From: Areca catechu
Taxonomy: Eukaryota > Streptophyta > Magnoliopsida > Arecales > Arecaceae
DNA length: 64,000 nt
Direction of reading: 5' to 3'
NCBI GenBank assembly: GCA_021397845.1
Contig: CM038044.1
Coordinates: 99,136,942-99,200,941, forward strand
Shown: in pieces, positions 31,334 to 42,930 of the stretch
Numbering within the stretch: the stretch's first letter is position 1
Layout: every line of letters starts with the position of its first letter
Notes under the pieces: model-generated
What the model was told of the DNA's origin: nothing
Databases searched by the model: none
The model's input: the letters and a program-made list of their open reading frames with translations, nothing else
Translations under genes and position numbers: made by a program

Positions 31334-32739
31334 TGTTTCCCAGTGATGATGCAATCCAAGAAGGGGGTTGAATTGGATTTTATAAAACTTTTTGAGCTAC
31401 TTCAATTTTGAACTAAAGCAAGTATGTGCTAATTGCAAATCAAGTGCTTGTGTTTTGCCAAAGTGTTTGTGTGCTTCAAAATAATATGCGGCAGAATTAA
31501 CAAAGTAAATGCATAAAGAAAACAATCACACAAATACAAAGATATATAGTGGTTCGGTGTACTCCAAGGCACCTACATCCACTTTCCAAGTTTTCCTTGA
31601 AAATTTTACTATAGTCATCAAGATTACAGCCGATTTGTTTTCTGGGCTCACTAATCAAAACTCGAGTTGGTTTTGTAACCTAGGCTCACAAACAACATTT
31701 ATAACTTATTTTGTCTTCGGGCTCACAAGTTAAACCCTAGTTGGTTTTATACCTTTGGCTCACCAACAACCTTCCCTGGTTTTGCGGGCTAACCAAGAAC
31801 CTAATTGATTTTCCAAGGCTCACCAAAAACCTCTTTGATTTTTCAAGGCTCACCAAAAACCTTAAGTAAACAATGTAAGAACAATATAAAAGAGTACAAT
31901 TAAAGCTTTCTAAAATAAAACAAATATCTCTTTGAAGCTCTTGATTATTGATGAAGAACTTGTTTTCAAGATGTTGAAGCCTTGAATGATGCTTGAGGAT
32001 GTGAACTTTGGATGCTCTCTTTGAAACTTGGAAGCTTGAAGGCTTGAACCACTCAACTCTTGAATGCTTGAAGGATATTCAATAATCTCACCAAAAGATT
32101 GCTTCCCCATTTGATTTTTGATGTTTATATAGCTCTCCAAATCATAGATGACCATTTATAACCGTTGGAGATGAAAAACTAGCCATTTGAATCAAGTTAG
32201 GAAAGTTCTGCACTTCAGAAAAACTAGCCGTTACAGTCCAAGTGTTGACACTTGACCTTCGTGAGTCGACACTTCATTTTTTTGAGTCAACACTTCATTT
32301 CTATGAGTCGACACTCGAGTTTCCTGAGTCGACACTTGAATTTTCTAAGTCGACACTTGAGTCAAAAACCTCCAAATGGCATAGTTTTGTTTTTTCAAAA
32401 ATCTCAGGCCTTGAGTCGACACTTGAAATCCTTGAGTCGACACTTGTGTTCTGTGAGTTGACACTTGATTTCTGTGAGTCGACACTTGGCATGCCAGTGC
32501 TGAAATTTGTTGAAACTTCTCCAAAAATGATTTTTAACTTCTTCAAGTTCTTCCATATCAATTCCAAAGTCCATATACTTGATTTTTCATTAATTTAGGG
32601 ACTTTCTTCAACTGAAAACATGTATTTCTTCATTCAACATGGATGAGTATAAGGATCTGATGAACATACTAAAATATAAAATTAGTACTTATATATTTAA
32701 GTATTTTATCAATAATCAAAATCAAGATCAGAGTCAACA
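31334..32739 (-). repeat. SIRE-type solo LTR with a GAGTCGACACTT array
   Basis: The plus-strand start TGTTTCCCAG and AAGGGGGTTGAATTGG match the S2 LTR start; the end is GAGTCAACA. Flanks are TGCGG (31329-31333) and TGCAG (32740-32744), a 4/5 target duplication. The tandem CACCAA-type repeats (31640-31860) confirm the family. Instead of the GCCGAC array it has about eight to ten GAGTCGACACTT-like units at 32240-32495. Confidence 0.72.
32240..32495 (-). repeat. GAGTCGACACTT short tandem array in the solo LTR
   Basis: About eight to ten units of (C/T)TGAGTCGACACTTG, many 15-18 bases apart, with single-base variants. It occupies the LTR position of the GCCGAC array of S1-S3 but lacks the CCGAC core. 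Confidence 0.6.
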
Positions 32740-34699
32740 TGCAGACACCAACAATGGCCTTTAATCAAATTCCTTTTGGATTGAATGATAAATTTGAAGC
32801 CCCAACAAGTCAGTTCAACTACAACCTAAAGAGCCAACTCAAACACTGGAGCTGACTCAACTAGAGAATTCTGCTACTTTAATTTTCTACTTCAACATTT
32901 CAGCTATTCAGCACTTATTCAGCTACTTGGAATAACTCAATACTTTAGCACTTATTCAGCTACTTGGAATAACTCAACACTTCAGCACTTATTCAGCTAC
33001 TTGGAATAACCTTAACTATTTAGGATAACTCAGCACTTGGGATAAATCAGCAAGTCAACTACATAACCAAGTTGGACCGCCACATCACCAAGCCTAGGTG
33101 GCAGCCATGCCAACATGGAGGACACCTCACACCCCCCCTCCACTTGGGCGCCTACATTCAATTTCAAAATGGAGTGGCCAACCCTTAATCCTCTCCTTGA
33201 ATCAAGTTTGGTTGTAATTCTCCACCATCTTCTCCATGTATTCCTCCATGAATTTTGAAATTTCAAAAGGCTTTGGGAGGTCTATTAATACCTCTCCATA
33301 GCTCCTTGTAATGCATCAAAATCTTGAGTTCCAAATTTCTTTCCATTTGTGTGATGCAAATATCCTCCATGAGGGAGTGAGTGTGAGGCTCAACCTAGTT
33401 ACTTCATAGTTGTATTAGTCTACCTAGCAAAGATTTCCCTTCCATCTTCCCTAAACACCAATTTCAGCAAGCTTTAAAGGATGCCATCTCCAAGGAAGCC
33501 ATCTCCAACAATCCTTCCAAGATCATCTTCATCCATTCTTCTTCCAAAGATGCCCACCAACTTCAACTCAAGGAAGCCAGTCATCCATTCTTCTTCAAAG
33601 GCGTCATCCTTCTACATCCCAAGTACACTAAGGTGCCATTTCTTCTTCAAGGATGCAAGCTTCTTCCCATTCAAGCCCTCATCCATCCAACACAAAAACA
33701 CCAACCACTCCATTCTTCCTTTGATCACTTCTTTCAACTTTTTCCAACTTTGTCATGTCACTAATGTCATTCATTGCAGGGTCCCCTACAATTTTGAGTT
33801 AAAGAGGAGGTTTCACTTTGCCTTGGAACCAACTATGAAGGGAGTTTTCATTCTGGAAGTGATAGTCTTCAAGTTTAGTTGTAGCTCCATGGAGTGTTGA
33901 AATTGATCTACCATCAAAGGAGGGAGGGCTCATCATTGGTTAGTAAACCCATCCGAGTCTCTTAGGTATGTTCATATGAAGGTTTATGTCCTAGTTAGAA
34001 TGGTTTCTCAACCATTAGGTCCATTCTTCCTTGATTAAAATAGAACTACATTGCGGGTAAGTTTCCTTTCATTAAGTAGTCTCATCATATAGTTTACTCT
34101 AGCCCTTTCTTTTGCTTGAACTTTGCTAATGTAAGTAGGTATCATTGCTCAATTTGAATTGCTAAACTATTAAGCTAGAATTCCTCTTTGCATCCCGCAT
34201 CAGTAGGTTCCTTAAATGCAAGGATAGGGGCCTTAGAAGAAGAACAATTAAGCAATACAAATTACCCTATTAGGAACTCCACTCCTAGAGTTACTGATCC
34301 TAGAGACCGATATATTATCCAAGTTTTGAGGGAGGTTGCAATCAAACACCATGACCTTACCATGACACAATTGACTAGGATGATCATATTATAAGAAGTG
34401 TTTGTTGGTTTCTTGGACCTTGAAGAGTACCTTGACTGAGAAGCTAGCATGGACCATTACTTCAATTGGTATGAGATGTCTAATGGAAGAAAAGTCAGAT
34501 TTGCTCAAATGAGATAATTGTGTCAAACCAAATTATATTGGCACATTATTTAGAGAATGACTATTCATAGGAGATAGGAACCTATTGAACATGGGATGAG
34601 ATGAAAGATAAGCTTTGTGAGAAGTATCTCTCTGCATCCTATCAACATCATCTCCTAGACCAATGGCAAAAGTTGACCTAGGGTACCAAATTTGTCAAT

Positions 34700-36135
34700 T
34701 GATGTGGGATGGAATCATGCAAGAGATAAGCATAAGAAAATCCCAGATTAAGAGAGCAATGATTTCAGATTTTAAGATTTTTTTTCTTCCCATTGAGAGT
34801 AAGAGTAAACTAAGATTAATTATGAGAAGATTAAAAGTAACTACCCACAGAAAAGGATCAACTAAGTAATAAAGAAAATTGGATCCTAGGGTTAAAAAAC
34901 CACTACTTAGAACATGCTCATCTTCAATAACTCAGAACTGAAGAGAAGGGATGGGTTCACATACCTGGCAATGATGATTTGTCTCTTAAAAGATGGAATC
35001 ACACAAGGATTGGCACCTGGAAGAAGAAGTTGATTAACTGCGGATGTGCCGGCTTTTCTTCAAGTGGTTATGGAGGAAGGAGAACTTTCTCCAAGTATCG
35101 TAGCACCTGAGGGATCCTGCAAACACCCTTGGATTAGGGACTCAGAAGATAGGAAAAATAGGATTTTGAGGGTTGGAAGTAGGGAGAAGGCAGAAGGGGC
35201 ACTGAAGATGGTTGGTAGCCTGGAGAAGGGAGGATGCCTGGACTTTGGAGTTGGTGGCTTGGAGAGGAGAAGACACCTGGGGCTTTGGGGTTGGCGGCTA
35301 GGGTTTGGAGGTTGGAACTTGTATTGGGCCTCTCACCCTCTCCCTCACATAGTGTCAATGCTCAAAGCACAGGAAAATTAGAAGAAGACTAATTTCATTC
35401 ATTCAATTCATCATGAATTTACAAGAGGGAGGAGGGGTATTTATAGTTTACCAAGACCTCTTAGACTCCCTTTCAAAGTTAAAGTGCATACAAGGAACAA
35501 GAGAGAATAGAGGGGGTGCCACAAAGTTGCCTTCTTTGTTGGTTATACTTGGAAATAAAGAGAGAAGAAAATTTGGGGCTCCTGCATGCTTTCTTTCTTT
35601 GCCTGGGACACTTTGCATGGAATAAGGAGGGGGTTGCTTGGGTGCTAAGTTGCTTCCTATTTTGGCCTGGAGTGGTTGCATGAAACAGGAGAAGAATATT
35701 CCAAGGCTTGGGCACCACTTTTCTTCCAATTTTGGCCTGGAGGGGTTGCATGCGACAGGGAGTGCCAGTTGATTCCATGTTTGCTTGGGCGACTATAGTG
35801 GGGTCTGTGGAGGTGATGCATGAAGTCTTCAGTGGAGATCAGTGACTCTCCTCTTGGACTTGACTTGAATGAAAAATTACAGGACTCAAAATGGACTCAT
35901 TTGATTAGACTCAAATGGGCTCAACTTTATCAGATTGACTCAATTGACTCGGCTTTATTATAGGACATAATTGACTCAGGACTGATGGACTTCAATGACT
36001 CAGGACTGATGGACTTAAATGACTCAGGATTGAGGGACTCAAATGACTCAAGACTGATGGACTCAAATGACTCAGGTAATCCATAATGAGCTTTGACTTG
36101 GGTGTAGCCTTTTTCTGATCCTGGTGCCTGCACCA
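34700..36135 (-). repeat. 3' LTR of G3
   Basis: Plus-strand ends are TGATGTGGGATGG and GGTGCCTGCACCA. It aligns with 42488-42930 and, after the G4 insertion, with 56672-57088. A PPT-like purine tract (TTCTCCCATCCCAGGAGAAT in element orientation, 36136-36155) adjoins it. Confidence 0.78.
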
Positions 36136-36155
36136 ATTCTCCTGGGATGGGAGAA

Positions 36156-39110
36156 ACTCGACCTTGTCGAGCAAGGGTCAATCCGGCTTTAGTACTGCTC
36201 TAATAGGTCTGGGTCGAGACACTACAGATCCTCTCGAGTGATCCATGAATCCTCAGATTCTGGTCGACCTTGCCAATGAACTAGATAATGTTGGTAGCCT
36301 TTATTTCGAGTAGTAATAGCTAGGTCATCCAGGATTTGCTCAATCCTTTCTCCTTTCTCAGGTAAATTTATTGGTGGACACTCAGGTATGGGTTCACTCT
36401 CAAGAATAGGGTCAGGTACAAAAGGCTCACTGGGTATCATTATTGGCTCCCTATACTCAACTAGGTCTGAGATATTGAAGGTTGAGCTAATGGCAAATTC
36501 GGGTGGTAACACGAGCACATAGGCATTAGGTCTAACTTTCTTTATCACTTTGAAGGGTCCTACTCTACGGGCATGTAACTTTTTCACTATCCCCAGAGGA
36601 AACCACTCAGGCCTAAGCCTAATCATCACATAATCTCTCTCAACAAATTCTTTAACTCTTTTTCAAGAATTAGCCATGTTTTTATAAGTATCATTGCTCA
36701 CATTAATCTTATGGCTAATTTTCTTATGCATATCTCTAACATGCTATGCAAATGATTCAGCTGACTTAGAGACTCATGCATGTATGGGCAAAAAGATTAG
36801 GTCATGGGTTTCTTAGGCTTATAACCATGGACAATCTCAAATGAGCTCTTGCTTGTGGACCTATTAACTGAACTGTTGTAGGCGAGGTCCTAGGTAACAA
36901 AAGGTCCCAATTTCTAGTTGGTGCGGGCACCAAACTCAGAAGAAGACTTTAGGGCTCCATCTGGATCTCTAATTGACCTTGCCCGAAGAATTAGGGTTTT
37001 CTGGTTTTGTAATAAGGGTTGACTTGGTCAACTCAATTTTAGTTGAGTCTGTATGTCCCTGCAATTTAAATTTTGTTGAGTCATGTTGACTCAGTTCAAG
37101 TCCTAGTAATGGTCTAGGTCTTCTCCAGGGTGTCACATTTTCTTCCAAGCCCAAGCAAGTGGGCGCCACACTCCCAGCCACACTCCCAACCACACGCCAG
37201 AGTCCAGGAGGCACCACAAATCCATCCCAGTGTCTTGGTCCCCACACCCAAGGGAGCAAGAAATTTTCTTGAAGCCAAAATCAAGGAGGCGCCCCATATG
37301 TACCTTAAAAGGCCAAGCTAAAGGAGGAAAGAGGCATTTCTTGGGGAGCACTTCAAGGGGGTGCCCAATCCATGCCTAAAAAGCCCAAAGCAAAGTTGGG
37401 AAGAGCCATGACTTGGGGAGAAAGAAAAGGAGGTGTCCAAAAGAGTTGAGCCATGGAAGGAAAAAAATATTTCTTGAAGAGCAAGGCTAGGAGGCGCCAC
37501 CTACTTACCATTTGAAGCTTTCAATCAACATTTATGGAACCTCTTGGCTGCCCATATGGGAAGGAATTGATTCTACAAACCTAATTTGAAGATCCATCCT
37601 ATTAGTCCCACATGGGAAGATGTAAAACCCTGACCTCTTGTAAAGTCCTATAAAATAAACCCCTCTTGTAAGTTTTGAAACAACTGATGAATGAATCCAA
37701 TTTATGTGTGAGCAAACTTTGTGTTTCTCTCTTTCGCACTTGTATTCAGGTGTTGAGCTCCGTGATGGAGTAAATCCGGGTTCCCCAGGAACCTTGAGGA
37801 GGTGTGAGATCTCCAACCCCAAAACCCTAGGTTAGCCACTTCCATTCCAAACCCTAGCCACCCTTCATCCTCTTCATTCCACCAAACCCTAGCCTACCCC
37901 ATCTCTCACGACCCCTCTCTCCAAGTAGAGGCCGACCACCAGCATCCAGGTCCAGTTCGGCTGCTTCGAAGATAGAGCAAATCCCAGAGGAAGCCAGATC
38001 AGCATCCAGTAGAATCAGGCTTTCAGCAACATCAAGTTCTTTTATCTGGTAAATCCTTCCTTGAGTATCTGGTTCCATAAATTGTTCTTCTTCTTTCCTA
38101 GATCTTGAGTTCAGAAGAAGCCAACTCTGTCAAAGGACCAGTATTGGAGGATCCATTACGAAGGTATCCGAATCTGGGGATCCAACAATCTGCTCAAGAG
38201 AGTCCTTCCACTAAATTCTGTGAAGATCACTGCCTGGTCTGTAACCCTTCTCTTCTCTTTACTTCTGTCCTGTTGAAAGTTCAGAGCGAAATCCTAGGCC
38301 TGGGAGTTTCTCAATCCCCAGCGATCCTTTACTTCTGAACTACTCTGATAATCTAGTTCTTTTAAATTGTGCTTTCAATTATTACATAGTTTCTTTCAAT
38401 TTAGTTCAACTTTCCTTTGAGTCAAAGCCGACTTCTAAAAATGTATATATATAAAAAAAAAGAATTAGTCTAATTTTACTTCCGCATCGCATCATCTTTT
38501 TTGTTCTGCATCAATTTTGGTATCAGAGCTTTCGTTCTGCATCACTAGTGTTTTTACCTACAAAACATCTCAACAAGTTTTCAAGGCTTCGGTTCACTAC
38601 TTTAGTCTAGCCATCGGTTTGAGGATGGTAGGAGGTAGAAAATTTGAGCTTGGTTTCTAACATGTGCAAGAGGGGTTTTTAAAAGTAACTCGTGAATTGG
38701 ACATCCCTATCAAATACAATGGTTTTTGGTTGGCCATGTAACCTAACCACTTCATCTAAGAAAAGTTTGGCCACCTTGGAGGCATCAAAGGTTTGGGAAC
38801 AGGGTATGAAATGAGCCATCTTGGAAAATCTATTAACCACAACATAGATTGAATCATGTCTCCTTTGGGTCTTAGGCAATCCAAACACAAAATCTATACT
38901 AAGGTCTTGCCAAGGACAATCGGGCACGGTAACGAGGTGTAAAGTCTAGTATTTTGCTTTTGCTATTTGGCAACATCACAAGTTCGACATCTGGCCATAA
39001 TCTGGACAACGTTCCTTTTAAAACTTGGCCAATAGAACTGGTCTTCAACTGTAAGAATGGTCTTGTTCCTACCGAAATGACCAGCTAGACCTCCTGCAGC
39101 TTTAGTTCAC
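36156..39110 (-). pseudogene. G3 integrase and chromodomain, split by a solo LTR
   Basis: Segments are 39110-38550 and 36918-36156. From the N-terminal side: a zinc-finger region (AGGLAGHFGRNKTI, then a CRTCD pair near 38980), core with WQDLSIDFVFGLPKT (first Asp) and TIVFDRDVQFTS (second Asp, about 38690), then YHPQTDG followed by a stop and TK where Q-TE is expected. The third catalytic residue (Glu) is Lys. The C-terminal part reads GPFKVIKKVRPNAYVLVLPP and FNISDLVEYREP, and the chromodomain reads YQHYLVHWQGRPESEDSWI. Further stops occur. The insertion at 36919 has a CTAGT duplication. Confidence 0.75.
36919..38544 (+). repeat. LTR insertion in G3 integrase, with PBS-containing 31-bp tail
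   Basis: A perfect duplication CTAGT (36914-36918 and 38545-38549) brackets it. The LTR runs TGGTGCGGGCACCA to TTCTGCATCA (36919-38513) and has a TATAAAATA box at 37649. After the LTR end 31 bases follow (38514-38544) with the PBS TGGTATCAGAGC (38518-38529) and a second TTCTGCATCA. So the inserted unit is one LTR plus PBS plus a 10-base repeat of the LTR end, not a simple solo LTR. Open frames inside (37130-37351) are not supported. Confidence 0.7.
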
Positions 39111-40560
39111 TCAAAGGTTCCCTTCCTAATGCAATCAGTGATGGGTACAATAATTGAGCTAAATCCCCGAATAAATCATCAATAGAAGGTAGCAAGGCCA
39201 TGGAAGCTATGCACATCATGTACACTAGTAGGTACTGGCCACTCAACTATGGACTTAATCTTTTTCGGATCAGTCGTTACTCCTTCAGGGATCACTACAA
39301 ATCCTAGGAAGATGACTCTATGGGTCAAGAACTCGCATTTATTCAAATTGGCATAGAGGCTATCTTTCCTAAGGGCTTGACAGACTAGTCGGATATGGGT
39401 TAGGTGGTCTTCCTTAGTCCTACTGTATATCAAAATATCATCAAAATAAACCACAACAAATTTTCCAATGAACATTCTTAGGACTTGGGTCATGATCCTC
39501 ATGAAAGTACTAGGAGCATTGGACAATCCAAAAGGCATCACTACCCACTCATAAAGATCATCCTTAGTCTTAAAGGTTATTTTCCACTCATCCCTAGGTC
39601 TGATCCTAACTTGGTGATAGCCACTCTTAAGGTCAATATTAGAGAATATAGTTACTCTGGCCATCATATCTAGCATGTCATCCAAATGGGGAAAGGAGAA
39701 ATGATACTAACTGTTATTTTATTAATGGCTCGACTATCAACACACATCCTCCAAGTGCCATCTTTCTTGAGGGTCAAAAGGGTAGGTACTGCACATAGAC
39801 TCAAGCTTTTCCTAATAAATTCCTTCTTGAGGAGTTCTCCAACTTATTTTTGTAATTCTAAGTGCTCAGTGGGATTCATCCTATAACATAGGAGGTTCAG
39901 CAAAGTGGCTCCTAGGACTAGATCGATGGCATGTTGTACGTCCCTTAAAGGTGGTAGTTAATCAGGGAGATCTTAGGGAAACATGTCTTGAAACTCCTTC
40001 AAAAACTCCACAACTTCTTGAGGGTGCTCCTCTTGGGGGTAGTCATGAACTTCCTTAGTGGTCAAAATCCAAACTGGTGAACCCTCAGTGATCTCACGCT
40101 CCAGTTCTTTAGCATTGATCAGATTTAATCTTGGTTTCTTCTCTTTTAGTTTACTAGATCCCCTCTTAATGTTATCCTTAGGTGGAGTTGGATTTATCAC
40201 AAACTTCTTCCCATGGTAGTTAAAGGAACAGGAGTTGGGTTGACCATATAGGGTAGCATCATGGTCATATAACCAAGGTCGACCTAAGATAATACTTCTA
40301 ACTTCCATAGGAAGGACAACACACCATACCTTTTCTTGATAGGATTGTAGTTAGATTAGGACTTGGCATCTAAGTTTAATGGGGATGAAAGTTGAGTCTA
40401 TCCAGGATACCTTATAGGGATTGGGATGGGGAACAGTAGATAAACCTAGGATCTTGATAGAACTGGTTGAGATGGCATTAACACATCTCCCGCTATCTAT
40501 GATGATCTTACATACCTTTTTCCCTAACTTCATAAATGTCTGTAGGATGTTAGTCCTATG
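39111..40560 (-). pseudogene. G3 protease and reverse transcriptase (RNase H missing)
   Basis: Protease: VCKIIIDSGRCVNAIS near 40500 (catalytic DSG) and LGLSTVPHPNPYKVSWID. Linker: IILGRPWLYDHDATL. RT: MCVDSRAINKITV, TIFSNIDLKSGYHQVRI, VMPFGLSNAPSTFMRIM and the intact box VVVYFDDILIYS (about 39440), then FLGFVV and LATFYRRFIRGFS. After the thumb region the frame meets integrase zinc-finger sequence at about 39110, so RNase H is deleted. Stops near 39960 and 40350 disrupt it. Confidence 0.78.
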
Positions 40561-41795
40561 CCAATCCTCTTGTTCTTTGGTTTAGGTTAAGATACATCTA
40601 ACAACCTTTAATAAATCAGATGACTCAATGGCTTCCTCGTCTCCTTTATATTCATTCACTAAGTGTACTCCAGCTTCATATACTTCCTCTTTAAACTCAT
40701 CAGAGGGTTCAGGATCTTCTTCCTCTAGCTCTCCTATGTGTAGGGATCGAGTTAGGCATTGACTAGCATAGTGTCCTAATTTATGACATCTAAAATAGGG
40801 AGCATTAGGATTAGGATTTCTCGGAACTTCAGGTGACTTACCCTTATCTTCCTTGAGGTCAATGGGGTGCTAGGACTAGGTCAGCCGGGGTGCATTTGAG
40901 TAGACCCTGGTTTTTGGTTAGGGGCACCATTCCTAGTGGATTTAGGTCAACGAATTATGGGTCCCCTTTAGAATCTCTCATAGTCTCTAGCTATCTGATA
41001 GGCCTATTCAAGATCATGGACTTCACTTAAAAACAACTCTTGCTAAATGCCATCATGTAGTCCAGCCCTAAATCTAGATAGGGTCACAGCTATTGACTCA
41101 TCTATGCTGCATCTCATGACATATTCATCAAATTTGGCTATGTATTCAGATACGATCCTGTTTCCCTGACTCAGCCTTTGTCATTGATCTAGAAGTTTCT
41201 AGTGGTAGGATATGGAGAGGTACTTCTCCCTAAGCTTAAGTCTCATGGCTCTCCAGGTAGCTATGGGTATGTCTCCTCTTTGCCTCGTCATCCTTTTAAC
41301 ATTCCTCCAGTATAGTCTAGCCTAGCGAATTAACTTGAGTTTGGCAAACTTAAACTTCATCTCTTCAGACATTTCATACCACTCGAAGTACTGGTCCATA
41401 TCTCCTTCCCAATCAGTGTATACCTTAGGTTCAAGGTTACCATCAAATGTAGGTCCTTCTAGCTTGATGTTCCTAATGGCTCTCTCATCTTGGTCCATGA
41501 AATCATGATTGGGTCTCCTTTGATTAAGCTCCAAGATTGGGTCATGGCGTGGGGCTTTTCTAGGGTTGGGAGGTGTTGGAGGAGGTGTCTCAAGTTCAGG
41601 TTCAGCATGGGTCTCTCGGGTCCTCTCTAGGTTTCCAACACGTTCCTCTATTTGATTAAACCTATTATTCATTTGGGCGTTCAATTGGGCAAATTGTTCA
41701 GTCATGGTCCTCAGTAAGGTTTCAAAGATAGGTTCCATGGTCAAACTGGGTTGGATTTGAGACTGTTGGTATTGGACTCCTGATCTAATGGTCAT
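40561..41795 (-). pseudogene. G3 gag (Ty3/gypsy)
   Basis: Starts MTIRSGVQYQQSQ at 41795 (the frame is open a few codons further upstream; this start matches the family). A Gln/Asn-rich coiled coil (AQLNAQMNNRFNQIEERV) is followed by the capsid signature GPTFDGNLEPKVYTDWEGD, DQYFEWYEMSEEMKFKFAK and a WRAMRLKLREKYLSISY stretch. Near 40790 lies a CCHC-like knuckle, FRCHKLGHYASQC, whose first Cys appears lost. Multiple stops follow residue ~155. Gag packages the RNA. Confidence 0.75.
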
Positions 41796-42487
41796 ACAGC
41801 AAACACTCAAATCATTCTAGGGTTTTGCTAGACCTAGCAGCTCAAGTAGAATGAGTCAACTCAACTTCCAACCAAGTCAACAACTATCCTTTCCACTGGC
41901 TAGGTAAGAGGTGGCAGTGTGGGAGGCTCCCCCTGCTCTCGCAGGGTCCTAATTAAGTAACCACAACTCCACTTAGGGCATTTGCCTCTGGACCTTTAGC
42001 CTAGACACCAATTTTAAGAGATAAGTGATGAATTGAGTGCACTAGCTTTCTCATAATACCATGAACTGAACCTATTGGTGTTCCTAACTCAATTAGGTTG
42101 CTACTCGATTTTAATTATGCTTGGGTTCGTTGTAGGGTGGTTGTTTTGGGCCAAGGAAAGGTGATAAAATCCTTCCCTTATCTAAAATAGAGAGATTGCC
42201 CTTAAGTGAATTCAGTTATGCATGCACACACATGAAACCCTAAAGTAAAATATGTAGATTTTTTTTTTGTATTTTTAGATCTGAAATTAAGGAAAAAAAA
42301 TGTAGATTTTAAAGAAGGTTAATCATGTGAGTGATGGATGCAAAGATTGAAGATAATCTAACAGTTTTAATGAAACAGTTCTAGGGTTTATCACTACTAT
42401 GCAAAAAATTTCAACATGCAGATTTTTTGTGTGTTTTTGTTTAGAAAGTGATGCATGAACAAGTCCTAACCTGTTTTGATACCAAAC
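41796..42487 (-). other. G3 5' leader and PBS
   Basis: Non-coding. The CTCCCCCTGCTCTCGCAGGG block near 41926 is shared with the leaders of G1 and G4. The PBS at about 42474-42485 reads TTGGTATCAAAAC in element orientation, a decayed tRNA-Met site. Confidence 0.6.
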
Positions 42488-42930
42488 TGATGCAGGATGC
42501 AATCATGCAAGAGATAAACATAAGAAAATTCTAGATTAAAAGAGCAATGATTTTAGATTTTAAGAATTTTATTCTTCCCATTGAGAGTAAGAGTAAACTA
42601 AGATTGATTATGAGAAGATTAAAAGTAACTACCCGCAAAAAAGGATCGACTAAATAATAAAGAAAATTGGATCGTAGGGTTAAGAAACCACTACTTAGAA
42701 CATGCTCATCTTCAATAACTTAGAACTGAATAGAAGGGATGGGTTCGCATACCTGGTAATGATGATTTGTCTCTTAAAAGATGGGATCACACAACTTTCA
42801 GGATTGACACTTGAAAGAAGAAGCCAATTACCCGTGAATGCGCCAGCTTTTCTTTATATGGTTCCAGAGGCAAGCAGAACTTTCTCCAAGTATCGTAGCA
42901 CCTGAGGGATCCTGCAAACACCAAGGATTA
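42488..42930 (-). repeat. 5' LTR of G3, proximal part (continues at 56672)
   Basis: Starts TGATGCAGGATGCAATC, like the 3' LTR, and is cut by G4 at GATTA (42926-42930). The distal part resumes at 56672 with GATTT, then GGGACTCAGAAGATAGG, as in the 3' LTR near 35137. Confidence 0.75.

Larger units (their letters stand above)
31326..34202 (+). repeat. Solo LTR (TGGTGC...GCATCA type) in G5 gag, hosting a SIRE solo LTR
   Basis: A perfect 5-bp duplication GTAGG (31321-31325 and 34203-34207) brackets it. Without the nested LTR it starts TGGTGCAGACACCAAC and ends CATCCCGCATCA. A TATTAATA box is at 33283-33290. The frame 33481-33900 inside it is Ser/Pro/Phe-rich and not supported as a gene. Confidence 0.65.
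29601..34699 (+). pseudogene. G5 gag (Ty3/gypsy), split by two insertions and truncated by G3
   Basis: Segments are 29601-29608, 31184-31325 and 34208-34699. The start ATGACCAC is cut by an insertion and resumes as TAGATCAGGAGTTCCATACC, matching the gag starts of G1, G3 and G4 (MTTRSG). The next part encodes an ESNLEATICHLEAKLDSLD coiled coil. The last part has MDHYFNWYEMSNGRKVRFAQ and a KLYWHI segment, the Retrotrans_gag signature, with many stops. G3 is inserted at 34700. It is the oldest element in the right block, since everything else there sits inside it. Confidence 0.65.

Noticed and set aside
32240..32495. CRISPR-like array of GAGTCGACACTT units
   Set aside because: Plant LTR context, no unique spacers of constant length, units too short and imperfect; it is an LTR minisatellite.
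33481..33900. 139-codon Ser/Pro/Phe-rich open frame
   Set aside because: It lies inside the solo LTR 31326-34202, downstream of its TATA-like box, is low in complexity and has no recognisable domain.
37130..37351. Pro/His-rich frames with QPHSQPH-like runs
   Set aside because: Within the LTR at 36919-38513; a product of repeated CACACTCCCAGCC sequence.
39485..39886. Plus-strand frames opposite G3 RT
   Set aside because: Antisense shadows of the RT coding strand.
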